Shown piece after piece: positions 34,501 through 43,849 of a stretch of 64,000 nt of DNA. The translations under genes were made by a program, and so were the position numbers. Within the stretch, counting starts at the first letter, position 1. Each line of letters opens with the position of its first letter. The DNA is from Symsagittifera roscoffensis. Taxonomy: Eukaryota; Xenacoelomorpha; Acoela; Convolutidae. The stretch spans positions 29,948,318 to 30,012,317 of the forward strand of contig NC_087068.1 of NCBI RefSeq assembly GCF_963678635.1, in the 5' to 3' direction. The notes beneath the pieces were generated by a model, which was given only the letters and a program-made list of their open reading frames with translations, did not search any database and was not told the DNA's origin.

Positions 34501-37500
34501 ACACCAATGAAGAATAGGATAGTCAACATGAGGTAGGGATACAAAGCGGTGAAGTAGATGACCTTGCCGACAGATTGGACTCCGACCAACATGGCGAGAA
34601 ATACGACAAACCATGCGACGACAGTAGCGAAGTAAAGAGGCCAGACAACTCCGCTGCCGGTCTCAAGATCTGGTGCTGAGTTGACGATTGAATTTTCAAA
34701 GTAGAACTGAGCTGGGTTGCTTGTACAATCAGAATTGTTCGTGGGACAGGACAGCCAAGGCAGGTCTTTAGAGAATGAGTTGAAAAAGTACATGAAGGCG
34801 TACGAGAGAATCGAGTTGTAGAATAGTGAGACGTAGAGAGAGCCCAAACCCATAGACAGTCCTATTCCCCAGCAGAACTTGTTCATGCGTCCGTAACTGT
34901 GCATGGGACCACCTCGAAACCTCTGACCAACCACCAGTTCCACCATCATCAGAGGGATTCCCTGGATTATGATGACGATAATCCAAGGGATGATGAAGGC
35001 TCCACCTCCATTTTCAAGGGCAACTTTGGGGAATCGCCATACGTTTCCTACACATGGAAATAGTTAAAAACCGCTGTTAACAAAGTCTGTCCCGGAAGTT
35101 TTTTTTCTGAAATTGAGAAGCTGCTAAAATGATGATCTGATAAACAAAAGTTATGACGCAGTAAGTTGATTCTTGTTCCTAGTATAGTATAGGCGAGTTT
35201 CGAGTTCTGAAAGTATACTTAAGTAAATTATAATGAAACTTACCCAAGCCGACAGCAAATCCAATGCAAGCCAAAAGGTACTGGAATAAATTGTCATATT
35301 GCTCTCGAGGCTCTCGAGCCTCGGCAGCCTCCGACATGTCGACTATGGTCTTTCCTCCTGTCGGTTCTTCATCCTTGCTCTTGAACACATTCTTAGTCTT
35401 GTCTAGAAGCTTCTGCGGATACGACGACGAAGATGAAGGACCTTCCTCACTTTTCGAACCGGAGCTCGACCCAGCTTGGTTATCATCCGCGTATCCTTTG
35501 TTAGTGTATCCAAAACTTGGAGGATCCGAGTGTGGCTCCTTTGGTTTTGACTCTTCGTGTGCCTTTTTTGGCTTTTTAGATGCCTTTGGAGCTTCAGTTG
35601 GTTTTTGAGCTGCCTTTGGAGCTTCTGAAATTGAGATGCCTTTGGAGCTTCGTTCTACATTCGGTTCATTGTAGTCTGGTGGCGGCGTTGATTCCGCGTG
35701 AGCGACAACTGCTGTGATCTTCTCGGGAGGACTTGGCTCCTGTTCGTATTCGGTCGCCTCAACTTGTGCAGTATCTTCTTCGTTGTTGCCAGGTTCTGCT
35801 GGCTCTACCGGTAGATCGGGATCCGGGCTGTTATCTATGTCTAGAGCTGGATTTGGTGTTTCATCCACAGGAGTTTCAACACTTACCTGCTCCTCAGAGT
35901 TGTTTTGTGCTGGCGCTTCTGACTGGGGCTCCAGTGCTATGTTGTTTTCGTCGTTATTATCCATGAGTTGGTAGAAACTTTATAGTTCTGGTGTTTCTGA
36001 TGCTGTAATACTTTGTGGTGCAAGTTACTAAAAAAAGCTGAGTTAATTAAAGATCGCACGCTAAAACTTGTAAGTCGCTTGATTTGATTAAAATCAATGT
36101 GCTATTTCAAGTAGTTGGTTACCAATTTTTAAATAGTCTTTGAAGCTAGCACGTTTGTTTTGGACGCGGTTCTTCTAGTTTTCAAAGCCACTAATGCTTG
36201 GCGCTGCGGTATAATATACTAGATTTTGGCTCTCAAATACCATACTCATTCTTCGCATAATTACTCAGTTGATACAATTCACGTTTTGGCTTGCCTTAGA
36301 GCTATGCTCAACTTGATGAGTTTTTGCTCAGTTGTTAAGCGTATCAAATTTATTTTTTTCGAACTTTAACATCGACTGTTGATTGTCAGCTGTTTTTAAA
36401 CTAGGACGAGCTGAATCAATGTGTGCTTTTGGAAGTGCAACTGTTATTAGCAAGATATTAAATAGTGTAAAAATGAGTTGTTCAGCTAAACATGATAAAC
36501 ACTGCAGAAACTAATCATCAATGAAAGTATTCACGTCTCGGCTCCGTGCTTAAGTTTCAGTGAGCGTGTAATCACATAAAAAGATGAAAAGCCGAAAAAA
36601 ATATAAGAAAGCGGTCAACCATTGAAAGTTTTCAAACTCATTAATTGTTTTACGCATTTGTGGACAGGTAATATAAGTTGGAACATGAAACGAGTCATAT
36701 GAAGTGATTTCACGTTTCGTTCAAAATCGAATTTTTTTTCCAAAATGTTGTCTAATTCTGACAACTCCTACCAAAACCAGGGATCGTCAATACGGCAATA
36801 TGATTACCCTGGGAATTGAAAAAGTTTACTCGGGGTTTGTAAACATTTTTTTATCGGACAAAAAGCAACTCAAGTGTTGTGGCAAATGTTCATATCGTCT
36901 TGGAAGCCAATCCTAAGACAAGAAATTATAGTCTAGCTCAGCTAGTTTGAATTATCATCTCCGCCTAAATGGTATCGGATTACATTATATTAGTTAAGTC
37001 ACCCTATTTTGCGTCGTTTGAAGGCGAAAAGTAAATTTATGTGTTTAGGTGGTGTGGGGTGTAAAACTTCGAGTTTTGAAACTTAAAAGCATTTTTTGGT
37101 GTTGGCTGAACGGTCGTTTCCCAAGTTTTCTTGTCTTAGTTCTCGCTTGGTAAGCGAAACTAAAAGATTACTTAATTAACGCCGGTGATTGTGCTTTGCA
37201 ACTGTTTTCATGAAATTGAACATAGTCGAAACCAACGTCTGAATTTTGTGTATTTATTGGCATCTTTTTGACTTGCTGATGTTTTATGCCGCCATATTAT
37301 TTTTATTCGACAGCTTGCAATGATATATACTCGCATTGTATCGCAAGTGTTGCAAGCTCCGCTCCACCTCTGTGTAAGTTGTTTAGCCAAAGTTGGATTT
37401 GGTAGTATTTTAGGGCGAACTTGGGAAAGACTACGTTCTCAAGTATAATTACGCCCCTAAATCCGCTGCTTGTTGTTCCGACCATTTGAAAAATGGGGAA

Positions 37501-39554
37501 GAACTTTGTATTCGGGTGTTTTTTTGTTTTGCACGCAAAATCAGCTACCAATAAAAATCATCAAAAAGAGTTGAGTGATATATAAAATTGAAGTTATTTC
37601 AGTCGTGATTCAAAATTTCCAAAAAGTTGTCACATTATCGATAAAAACAGGTTTAAAATTTTTAATATTTAGCCTAGTTTAGAGCAAAAATATGCGAGCG
37701 AGCAGGCTATTAATAGCTTATTTTTGGTTACTTTCGGGCATGAAAACTTAGTTTTACTCAAGTTAAGTTGTTTTTGGAGTTTTTAGCGCCATTTGTAAAT
37801 TAAAAACTTCCAAATTTCAAAAAAAAATTCGGCAAAAATAAATAGAAAAATTTTTTGATTTTTTTTTGAAATATTTTGTTTTCTTTGTCTTTTTTTTCTA
37901 CAATTTTTGCCTATTTTTTATGACTGTGGAGTATTCCTAAGTTCCAGTTATTCGTTCATATACTTTTATCAAACGAGGGAGAAAAAAACGACTCTAATTT
38001 TTTTTTACTGGTAGGAACATTCTATGCTCCCTGCACAGTAACCGGCTATCCCTATTGTGTTTTTAGTGATTTAAAATTTTTTAGCGTTTAAAACACTCAT
38101 TACACAAGCAAAGCTTGTGTTATAGAATGAACTATCTTTTTTTTCCAACCTAAGCCGCAAATATTGTTGCGGCAAAATGTGTTCATTTTGATCAATAACC
38201 AGCTATAAAGTACAGCCAATGCTTAGGATATTAACACAGACTATTATATTACAAATAGCACTTAAGCTTCAAGGTATCATGGATCTGTAGCGTAGAGGTA
38301 GGGAAGGAGACAAGCAACAAAATAAGAGGGTTCGAACCTGGGCAGGATCGGATGTTTTTAAATGAACTTTTTCGTATACTAGCTAAAATGCGTCAGCTCT
38401 ATAAATTGAGGCATTTTTTTTTTCAAATTGGCTGGTACAGCTAATGCTTCATAATTGGTTTGCGTTACCGAGCAATTATGTAGACTCATAATTGGCGTGC
38501 GTCACTTATGAATATTCGTAGACTCAAAGTTTTTCTCATTCAGTTTTTCCCAGTAGCGTTATTGGTCATATTTTGCTTGTGTATGCGAAGTGCAATTTCG
38601 CCTCTGTTTTAATTATAGAAATGATTTATTGTTTGCATTGTGTATCCCTGTTCAATTTGAATTTAGGCTGGACTGCTGTGTGGGTCTGAAGAACAAGCGG
38701 TGGTTTCTACTGCTACTGATTGCATTGGTGTCTGGAAACATGTTCAATACATTTATGGTGTTCAGCACCATCTGTCCCACTGAGAGTTGGTACTGCCAGG
38801 GAATATTCAAACAGCCAGACGAGTATGAATGAAATACAATAGATATTTGTGGGCTTTAAATTATGGGATCTAAAATCATCTGAATCATGGTGGTCGATAA
38901 ACTTAAATACCTACACTGAAATAAATATCCTGGACAAACAACAAGAAGTGAAGACATTTCCATGATATCGTAGAGTAATGGTATCTAACGTGCGAAGGTG
39001 TTATATCTTTCAGCTAGTTCTGTTTCGGCAGCTATAGGCTATAAATGTTTCTAATTTTTTTCTCGTTTTGGACAATGAACGTTTTGGACAATAATTGAAA
39101 GGATTTGAAAGGAGTGTGTAAAGAGGCACATAAGAGGAATTTTGGCCTAAGTTAATATAGTAAAAAGTGTACTTTTGTTACCATGCGGGTGTTTACGGAT
39201 TGATGCCTCTGTCTTCACCTTAGCAGGTCATCAGTTTGCTTTGAAATGTTTTTGTTTTGTTTCAGAATGCGCTACGTTTTCTGCACAACCCTGTACGGCT
39301 TGTTAGTCTCTATCTATCAATTCTACCCTTTATTGAGAATGTTCTACTCCATTTCGACCAACACATCATTGGTGCGGCTGCAGAAGTATTTCAAGTCTAA
39401 AATGATGGCAAGAATGAATGGAACAGAACCTTTGTCGTACAGATGGCTCAGCAGGTACAATCGAGGCTTCTATCGAAATTGGGCGAGAGTTATGTGTCCG
39501 CCTAATGTATGGGACATGCCAAGCAAGCCTCCACCGGTTGCCCAAACTGTTTAA
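16409..39554 (+). CDS. ZDHHC23-like protein S-palmitoyltransferase, whole gene (7 coding exons)
   Basis: Multi-pass membrane enzyme expected to transfer palmitate from palmitoyl-CoA through its DHHC cysteine to cysteines of membrane proteins. Exons 16409-16545, 21167-21373, 21663-21865, 24735-24906, 31051-31314, 38667-38822 and 39266-39554 all have GT-AG borders with matching phases and give 475 codons with no stop. The order is: a cysteine-rich N-terminus (EPLCCCEY at 12-19), DRMRIP (about 70), four hydrophobic segments (about 85-180), GPGFVP, the zinc-binding CRD (298-335) with DHHC at 323-326, two more membrane segments, and RYNRGFYRNW near the end. The CCCEY start, the DRLRIP-type motif and the RGFxRNW end fit the ZDHHC23 branch. 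The vertebrate protein is somewhat shorter (about 400 residues). Subfamily naming is by eye. An SLC6 gene lies in intron 5 on the other strand. Confidence 0.9.
17484..17680. mobile_element. Foldback MITE with 46-bp terminal inverted repeats
   Basis: Arms 17484-17529 and 17635-17680 are inverted repeats with about one mismatch and end in gtatttagac/gtctaaatac. The 105-bp centre is AT-rich and non-coding. No clear target duplication is seen. Lies in intron 1 of the palmitoyltransferase gene. Confidence 0.85.
17821..18175 (+). pseudogene. C-terminal fragment of a retroelement reverse transcriptase ORF
   Basis: Open frame encoding LGALPS, LGLKLTNAQV, RLGSRLCEPHQCVCG, HYLSCRKSAGR, RHSALNEI and RPDGMPLLIW. 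These blocks are the cysteine/histidine-rich tail of an RT family common in marine invertebrates, related to but distinct from the relic at 6.6-8.7 kb. No RT domain lies upstream, so it is a 5'-truncated insertion in intron 1. It is visibly more GC-rich than the intron around it. Confidence 0.65.
18845..18925 (+). repeat. tRNA-derived SINE head (candidate)
   Basis: Contains ggttcgaatctgg, a good RNA polymerase III B box, about 50 bp after a weak A-box-like tgcggtgaagagg. No cloverleaf can be drawn with confidence, so it is a SINE remnant and not a tRNA gene. Confidence 0.4.
19281..19391 (+). repeat. Dispersed duplication, copy 1 of about 105 bp
   Basis: Nearly identical to 23278-23383 (only a few differences, including run length). 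Starts with tttttttccaggtat and ends in ggtttgtgttttc. The high identity suggests a recent copy event between introns 1 and 3. Confidence 0.8.
19434..19462 (+). repeat. GC-rich hairpin motif (family of at least seven copies)
   Basis: gatgcgaagctcggctccgc then ctgtgtgtag. Similar short hairpins followed by cctctgt occur at about 31595, 37340, 38585, 40335, 41190 and 45115, all in the same orientation. Probably the 3' end of a T-rich dispersed element. Confidence 0.5.
19700..21166 (+). other. Rest of intron 1, no gene recognised
   Basis: AT-rich with long T runs and no conserved coding segment. At about 20880-20965 lies an inverted copy of the gtggcaaattatccc dispersed repeat that recurs at 53.7-56.9 kb. 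Confidence 0.6.
21167..21373 (+). CDS. ZDHHC23-like exon 2
   Basis: Acceptor gttcag|g at 21165-21166, donor cgg|gtgaat at 21374. It encodes FYKLSAVMLDRMRIPSPG, then LPFVVYPLLVYCGSYGAF and ICAFSFLVLLY, the first membrane hairpin. It completes the Arg codon of exon 1. Confidence 0.92.
21663..21865 (+). CDS. ZDHHC23-like exon 3
   Basis: Acceptor ttttttccag at 21653-21662, donor gcag|gttaga at 21866. It encodes IALYSQFMFSRKQKNTV, VGCFIWAYLVYTYLLYLWYL, then VSICFFILSYVLTLA: two further membrane segments. The last codon (Gly of GPGFVP) is split with exon 4. Confidence 0.93.
23278..23383 (+). repeat. Dispersed duplication, copy 2 of about 105 bp
   Basis: Second copy of 19281-19391. Here it is embedded in the foldback element of intron 3. 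Confidence 0.8.
23787..24154. mobile_element. hAT-type MITE with 8-bp target duplication
   Basis: Terminal inverted repeat caggggcggatcta at the left and taaatccgcccctg at the right. Flanked by atttgtga (23779-23786) and atttatga (24155-24162), an 8-bp duplication with one difference, as expected for hAT insertions. Non-coding, 368 bp. A degraded end of the same family (cctagatccgtccctg) is at about 30352-30367. Confidence 0.85.
24735..24906 (+). CDS. ZDHHC23-like exon 4
   Basis: Acceptor attgaacag at 24734, donor caa|gtaagt at 24907. It encodes GPGFVPIRSGEEQEK and a polar cytosolic segment ending EFYK, the loop leading to the zinc-binding domain. Confidence 0.92.
25074..25487. mobile_element. 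MITE, gagtaatgaacgc family, copy 1
   Basis: Left end aagagacaatgaacgc, right end gtgttcgttgtctctt, an inverted pair with two mismatches. The interior shares blocks with the copies at 26.25, 29.54 and 33.74 kb (ttttcgcg...gattt, ggcaaactccact, acgtgatcgacttc). Non-coding, in intron 4. Confidence 0.75.
25905..25970 (+). repeat. tRNA-like SINE remnant (weak)
   Basis: gatgtgatgacgtcagactcgtaatctcc followed by a ggtttcggttct B-box-like string. Only the general shape of a tRNA-derived SINE head is left. Confidence 0.2.
26251..26700. mobile_element. MITE, gagtaatgaacgc family, copy 2
   Basis: Left end gagacaatgaacgtag, decayed right end ttgcgtacatcgaatc. It carries the ttcaggaaaa block and the palindrome cattcatgcatattaatgca that is also found in the copy at 33.74 kb. 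Intron 4. Confidence 0.6.
26880..28090. repeat. Degenerate tandem array, period about 145-170 bp
   Basis: About seven diverged units. Each has a core aaacgtcatatctcgaaaacta followed by caaggatttgagcagtcatat, ggaggcaagattcgcaac and a ...ccctga block. Cores start near 27022, 27165, 27333, 27495, 27834 and 28000. A local expansion of catatctcgaaaac lies at 27605-27700. No stable reading frame. Intron 4 of the palmitoyltransferase gene. Confidence 0.8.
28859..29052. repeat. Tandem duplication of a 103-bp unit
   Basis: Two units starting at 28860 and 28963, both running from tatttgatgtttgat to caaagaccaaccaagc with few differences. Confidence 0.85.
29542..29952. mobile_element. MITE, gagtaatgaacgc family, copy 3
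   Basis: Left end gagtaatgaaag, right end gcgttcattactc. Interior blocks are shared with copies 1 and 4. Intron 4. Confidence 0.75.
30575..31035. repeat. Diverged copy of the 409-bp dispersed repeat
   Basis: Begins with taatcaatcttgatccataag and ends with agcgtgacaaacagacgatgt...cggtcataactcatt, matching the two ends of the repeat at 46699-47107. The middle is rearranged. It ends about 15 bp before the splice acceptor of exon 5. Confidence 0.55.
31051..31314 (+). CDS. ZDHHC23-like exon 5 (DHHC catalytic exon)
   Basis: Acceptor ttattcaag at 31050, donor ctg|gtacga at 31315. It encodes LNPQFLAENDSS, an acidic linker, then C-TV-C (298-301), HCRTC and CDRCVYELDHHCFW with the catalytic Cys326. 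The intron after the split Trp codon separates the DHHC motif from the rest of the zinc-binding domain. Confidence 0.95.
31845..31925 (+). repeat. tRNA-derived SINE head (candidate)
   Basis: gcgacggtggcgcagatagtagg resembles an A-box arm and ggtcggaggtttaaagcc a decayed B box, about 50 bp apart. No functional tRNA fold. Confidence 0.3.
32015..32423. repeat. 409-bp dispersed repeat, inverted relative to 46.7 kb
   Basis: Reverse complement of 46699-47107, the same length and highly similar. It contains a strong hairpin, gtgctgaaatta/taatttcagcac. No coding. Lies between exon 5 and the 3' end of the SLC6 gene. Confidence 0.85.
32659..33608 (-). CDS. SLC6 transporter exon 3 (TM7 end to C-terminus)
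   Basis: Acceptor ttattcag|gt read on the - strand at 33609-33610; stop taa at 32659-32661. It encodes the extracellular CHSNETPNC loop, TM8 with the DS sodium-site pair, GFNNFARDFKLL in the TM10 region, and a cytosolic tail ending DINTDTKF. Confidence 0.93.
32659..35964 (-). CDS. SLC6-family Na+/Cl--coupled transporter, whole gene (3 exons), nested in ZDHHC23-like intron 5
   Basis: Twelve-helix plasma-membrane symporter driven by the sodium gradient. Exons 35244-35964, 34250-35047 and 32659-33608 join in phase to 822 codons, longer than the usual 600-700 because of an N-terminal tail of about 215 residues rich in Glu, Pro and Ser. TM1 has CIGFAVGLGNVWRFP (NVWRFP 242-247). The Gly in place of the monoamine-binding Asp points to an amino-acid-type substrate. 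GGGAFIIPW, GIPLMMVELVVGQR, an EL2 with two Cys and NNS/NPA sites, SLGFGGLIAMASY (TM6, 461-473) and LDSAFGSLEGY (TM8, Na2-site Asp580-Ser581) follow. GQRFRGGP and NSFSKDLPW resemble the B0AT/orphan SLC6A15-20 branch. The exact substrate cannot be told. Intron 2 is largely filled by a MITE. Confidence 0.93.
33740..34184. mobile_element. MITE, gagtaatgaacgc family, copy 4 (in SLC6 intron 2)
   Basis: Best preserved termini of the family: gagtaatgaacgc at 33740-33752 and its exact reverse complement gcgttcattactc at 34172-34184. The length is 445 bp. It fills most of the 641-bp intron 33609-34249. Confidence 0.88.
34250..35047 (-). CDS. SLC6 transporter exon 2 (TM1 to TM7)
   Basis: Acceptor tgtag at 35048-35049, donor aagg|gtaagg at 34249. 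798 bases, phase 1 at both ends. It begins NVWRFPKVALENGGGAF and ends LGIFSIKG. It carries TM1b, the substrate-site TM3 region and the TM6 GFGGLIAMASY loop. Confidence 0.94.
35244..35964 (-). CDS. SLC6 transporter exon 1 (acidic N-terminal tail and TM1a)
   Basis: ATG at 35962-35964, donor ggcttgg|gtaagt at 35243. The first 215 residues are low-complexity, with repeated Pro-Glu-Ala, Lys-Pro and Ser-Ser-Ser runs and several KPTEAPKAS-like units. EQYDNLFQYLLACIGFAVGLG then starts the transporter core. The tail is unusual for SLC6 and is presumably cytosolic. Confidence 0.9.
35965..38282. other. 5' flank of the SLC6 gene and rest of intron 5, no gene recognised
   Basis: AT-rich. It presumably contains the SLC6 promoter, but I see no clear core element. 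A copy of the GC hairpin motif is at about 37335-37380. Long T runs at 37855-37910. Confidence 0.5.
38283..38355 (+). repeat. tRNA-derived SINE head or tRNA pseudogene
   Basis: ctgtagcgtagaggtagg (A-box-like) and gggttcgaacctggg (near-perfect B box) about 45 bp apart. The acceptor arms do not pair well, so it is not called a tRNA gene. Confidence 0.5.
38667..38822 (+). CDS. ZDHHC23-like exon 6
   Basis: Acceptor aatttag at 38666, donor acga|gtatga at 38823. It completes the Trp codon and encodes LDCCVGLKNKRWF, the end of the zinc-binding domain, then a membrane segment (LLLLIALVSGNMF) and STICPTESWYCQG. Confidence 0.94.
39266..39554 (+). CDS. ZDHHC23-like exon 7 (C-terminus)
   Basis: Acceptor gtttcag at 39265. 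It completes the Glu codon, encodes MRYVFCTTLYGLLVSIYQF (last membrane segment), then the cytosolic SYRWLSRYNRGFYRNWARVM and the end PPPVAQTV, stop taa at 39552. Confidence 0.94.
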
Positions 39555-39652
39555 ATTGAAGGAACAAAAAACGAAAGATTTTCGAACAATTTATTCTGTA
39601 TAATGATTTTAACTTCTATATTTTGAACATATCTGACTTAACTAATGTTTAT

Positions 39653-39675
39653 AATAAAAAAAAGTTTGCAATAAA
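39653..39675 (+). promoter_or_regulatory. Polyadenylation signals of the ZDHHC23-like gene
   Basis: Two aataaa hexamers at 39653-39658 and 39670-39675, about 100-120 bp after the stop codon. Confidence 0.6.
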
Positions 39676-39699
39676 ATTCTTAAATTTATTGTCTTACTT

Positions 39700-41780
39700 G
39701 TGGTTGATGATAAGTTTAGTTTGCTCAGAATCACGCTTTTAATAAAGCGTACATAAATCAAGCAGCTAACAACAACAAGCAGCTATGTAGAAAACCGTTA
39801 CTTCACGTGTACAATAATCATGATTTTGTTGTCACCTTTTGACTCATGAGCGCGATTGACCTCATTGTTGAGTCAAAATAGATTCTTTTCTGTTAACGAA
39901 CCAAAATGCCACATTGAGCTTTGTTGTTAATGAAAACCCTGATTTTTTTGATGTTAACTGTTGTTAGTAATTTCAACCAATCAGATTTGAGAATAATGAT
40001 GCAATTTTCAAAATAACTGAAAGATCAGTTTTGGACCGTATAATAGAAAATACCCTCAAAACGTTCCTTCACTCTCATTTCTTAGTTACGGATTAAGATA
40101 TTGAAAGTTTTCTGCAGTTCTCCACGAATGAGACACTCAATAAGTGAGACATACGGCCTAGGTTTGGTTTATCACCCAAAGTCAAGTACCGTAATTTAAC
40201 TTCAGATCGGTTCGTGAGTGTGCTAAGTTAGAGACCTACCTTAGGACTAAATTTACTCTATTATTTAAGCTTTCGCTACCGCCTATCTTCGGATTTTAGC
40301 TTCCTCGTTCGGTTCGAAAGTCGATTTTAAATGTGCGAAGAGCAACTTCGCCTCTGTTTGAAATTCGGCTCCGCTATACAAGTTATACACAAATTATCAG
40401 TTTGTGTTATGTAAGCATCTATCAGAAGAAAAGTTATCAGAGCAGCATTTGTGTATTGACCCGCTTAATGTGAAGTCGTCAAACCTCATACTCATGCAAG
40501 TGGCATACTTTAACTTTTTGGCAAAATTTTAAAATAAGTCTCACGTTATCGGCAAATCCAACAATTTAAAACTGATTTATCCTTTAGCATTAGTTAAACT
40601 ATCAAATTGTTTTTAAATAAAGTTTAAAAAAATATTGAAAAAAAGCCGACCGGAAGAGGGCTAAACTTGCCGATATTCACATTCATTAAGTCACCTTATC
40701 GATATATCAACTTTTTTTGACTTATAAATTGAACTAACTGCTAAAGTTAATTTTTGGTACTGCCTGAAAATTAGAAAAATTATGAATTTTCTATAAACCT
40801 TTTTAAATTTTATTTTTTACATTCAGAGATTTCAGGTCATTTCAAAATATTTGTTTGAATATAAATCTTTTTAGAGTGTTTTTGTGTGAAATGTTAAGGT
40901 TGATGAACAAATTTTTGCTGCTTATTTTGGTCAGCTATATGTTATTTCGTTATCTGAATCTTGAAATTTCGTGTTTTGATTTTTTTGTGGTTCAAAGTTT
41001 ATTATGATAAAGATTTTGTTTCGGCTCATCAGGTGTCTACCCAATTGTATTTGCGTTTTTTTGTTCGAGATAAACGTTGAAATTTTTGGTAGACCAAGTT
41101 TTCGATACTTTTTCTTACAATTTTGTTTCGACTTGAATTTTTTGTTTTGTTTTTCCTAGCTCTATAGCCGATTTTTGCTTGTTTGCCAATTATAACTTCG
41201 TCTCTGTTTAAAAAGTAGCATGCCTCAACACGATTTTGGACAATTTCTATGATGGATTAAAAGTGCTGAAGCGTTGATAGCATAAAATCTATTGCGCGCT
41301 AAGTATCCAAAACATTACAAAAAATCACATGAATAGATTTTGGATAATTATCCTGGTTTTTACTTACCTTGACCTCGTATTTCCTTTGTTTTTTTTTGTT
41401 TCGCTATAATTTGTCCGCCCAAATTATTTCGGCCAATTTTTCATCGGCTTAATGACCTAGTTTCAGGTCATTTTAAAGGAAACACAATTTTAACACTACC
41501 CTCCGAACTTCTCAAGTTGGTTGTATATTTACCATACAACCCCTCTGCACTATTCAATTTGATTGTATGTTTGCCAAACTGTTTTGAAATTTCATGTTTT
41601 TTTTCGTTTTCGGAAATTTTTGTTTCACATTTTGCAAAAACTTGTTATGTGCTTCTCAAACTTCCTCTAATTTTAAAAAAAAGAGTATCAATTGAAAGAC
41701 CCACTCCCCTGTGTGCCTGCATACTCCTCATAAGTCTTTTTCTACTTGACCATTCTGTCTACGGCCTTCGAAAAAGTCTG
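39700..41780. other. Intergenic, no gene recognised
   Basis: AT-rich. GC hairpin motif copies at about 40335-40375 and 41185-41210. Otherwise nothing I can name. Confidence 0.5.
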
Positions 41781-42370
41781 GTGGAATATTTTGATTTTTT
41801 TTCCGTTTTCTTGAAAACTAACCCGGTCAAGTATGAATTTTTGGTTTTGATGAGAACTATTTTGAAAAGCTCTCCTGCATCAGTGGCTACGCCTATTTTT
41901 TAAACAAAATAATAGCTCTCGGAATAGTTAAATTTGATTTTCGATCGTTATGTGAATATTTTCGATTTTTCTCGAAAACTAACCTCTCAAATCTGATATT
42001 GTGGGTTCAATAGAGATATAGGGGAGCGGAAAACTCCTCTGCCTTAGCAGACACTCAGTTTTTACGCTAAAAGTTATCGCCCGACGAGTTTTTTTATTTT
42101 TAAACAGTTTTTAAAAACTTTTTGAGTGTTCTCGACAACTACCATGCCATATTTGAGATTTTGGGTTCAATTCTCAGAACGGGTTGTTGGAAGCTCGGTT
42201 GTTTGTGCGACTACGCCCAAATGTTTTTGACACCAAATTTTTTGGCTTTTGGAAAAAAAATTTTTAAGTTTTTTGACCGTTTTTCTAAATAGTTTTTGAA
42301 TGTCTCGAAATTTTGGAAAGTCTTTGACCGTTTTTTACAACTTTTAACCGTTTTTTAGAAAATTTTTGTA
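41780..42370. repeat. Degenerate tandem array, period about 165 bp (block 1)
   Basis: Units contain ctcgaaaactacc...caaatttgagattttgggttcaat, then gaagctc...tgcgactacgccc. Cores are near 41810, 41972 and 42133. Confidence 0.7.
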
Positions 42371-42599
42371 TTTTTTTTAACTACACAATCAAATCTGAGA
42401 AGAAAAGTTCAAATGAAGCGATTGCCGTTATTGATTCCGCAGAAGCGGCGAATCCTGTATTTTTGATAAGATAGATGTTATCTCTTTGTGAAAATTGATT
42501 GTCTAAAAATTTTATACACTATCACTTATTTATAGAGGAGAAACAACTAAGGTTTTACGCAATGTCTAATTTTTGAAATCACACTTTTCGTGCCGCATC

Positions 42600-42780
42600 A
42601 GCATAGCAAATTTATTCGATATCAAACACAAATACTTACCTCCAGCTTTAGCTGGGCCCCTAATTGTTTTTATTGAGACATAACGAACATTTTGGTTCAG
42701 GTAGTTTTTCTCAACAACTAAATTTTTGTTTTGATTTAAGCTTCTTCTATGTTTGTGTTGTATCTTTTCGCCTCCGTATA
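42600..42780 (+). repeat. Dispersed repeat ctttagctgggcccct, copy 1
   Basis: cctccagctttagctgggcccc, then tgagacata and a T-rich tail ending in a ttcgcctccgt hairpin remnant. Matches 44980-45140. Confidence 0.65.
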
Positions 42781-43849
42781 AAAATAACGTCAAAAGGGGT
42801 GATAAAACAGTCAACTTTTTTTTCGAAAAACATCTCTAGCTCAAATAGTAGGTCAGCTCCTTCGAAAGTTGGTTTCAAATTATATTTGAGCCATTTCACA
42901 CATACGATCTAAACAAAACTTTTAAGAGCGTTAAGAAACGATTTAGTGACTTAGTAAGTGTCACTAAAAATGCCGAAGCAATGGACGTGGACGCTTAGCA
43001 CGGAGACCGGCCTATCTTCGTGTTTGTCGATTAGCATGCCCATGTAAAAGAACATAGACTGAAGTCTCTTTATTTCAAGTTCAAAACACTCAAAATTACA
43101 ATTTTTATCAATATGGATTTAGCCAAGTTTTAAACACCCAATGAAAGAAATTATTACATGCTAATAGGCAGACATGCTAACTGCAACCCGTTTAGCTCCA
43201 ATCGCATAAAACAAACAAAGTGAATTGCAGCCTGCTCGCAAACTAGATTTTTTATCTTAACATGAGAGAGCAGGTGTCCTGTAATCGGTAACGTAATCGG
43301 TTTTTTCCCGTCAACAAATTTTCTCAGCAAAGAAGTTGACCTCACTTTATTATTGAACCCTAAAAAATTCCAAATGCTTCTCTGCTAAGCCTGGAGGTAA
43401 CTTGTTTGCATGCAGCTTAGAAATTGGGGTCCGAAATCCAACAGGACCTTACTTTTCTCAGTATGTATGAACATGAAAAAAAAAACCGGTAAAAAATTGA
43501 TTTATTGGTCTTTTGTTTGTCTACTTATATTTTGTCGGTTTAAGTGTCGTATCACAAATTTTTCTCGAATCACGGATTTTTAAAATTAGGAAGACTAAAC
43601 ATCGTTAAAAATTTTTAAAAAAATCAATTGTTTTTTTTGGCTCAAGTGGTACCTGGCCAAAGATTGTCAGTTTTGTTTCCGCTTCGTAATTTTATTCGAG
43701 TGCTACTTAAAAAACTCAAATGTCTTGCTAAGCATGTGAAACTATTATTCCTTTTTGAAGAAAACAGATATCATGAAAATGTATGGGATTTCGAAAATTC
43801 TTTAAAAACTGCAAAAGTTTTTGTTTTCTCAAACACTACTCCAATGATT

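Noticed and set aside
35264-35974. Plus-strand ORFs opposite the SLC6 first exon
   Set aside because: They are shadows of the acidic, repetitive N-terminal coding sequence on the - strand.
38283-38355. Functional tRNA gene
   Set aside because: A and B boxes are good but the acceptor and anticodon arms do not pair, so it is more likely SINE-derived.
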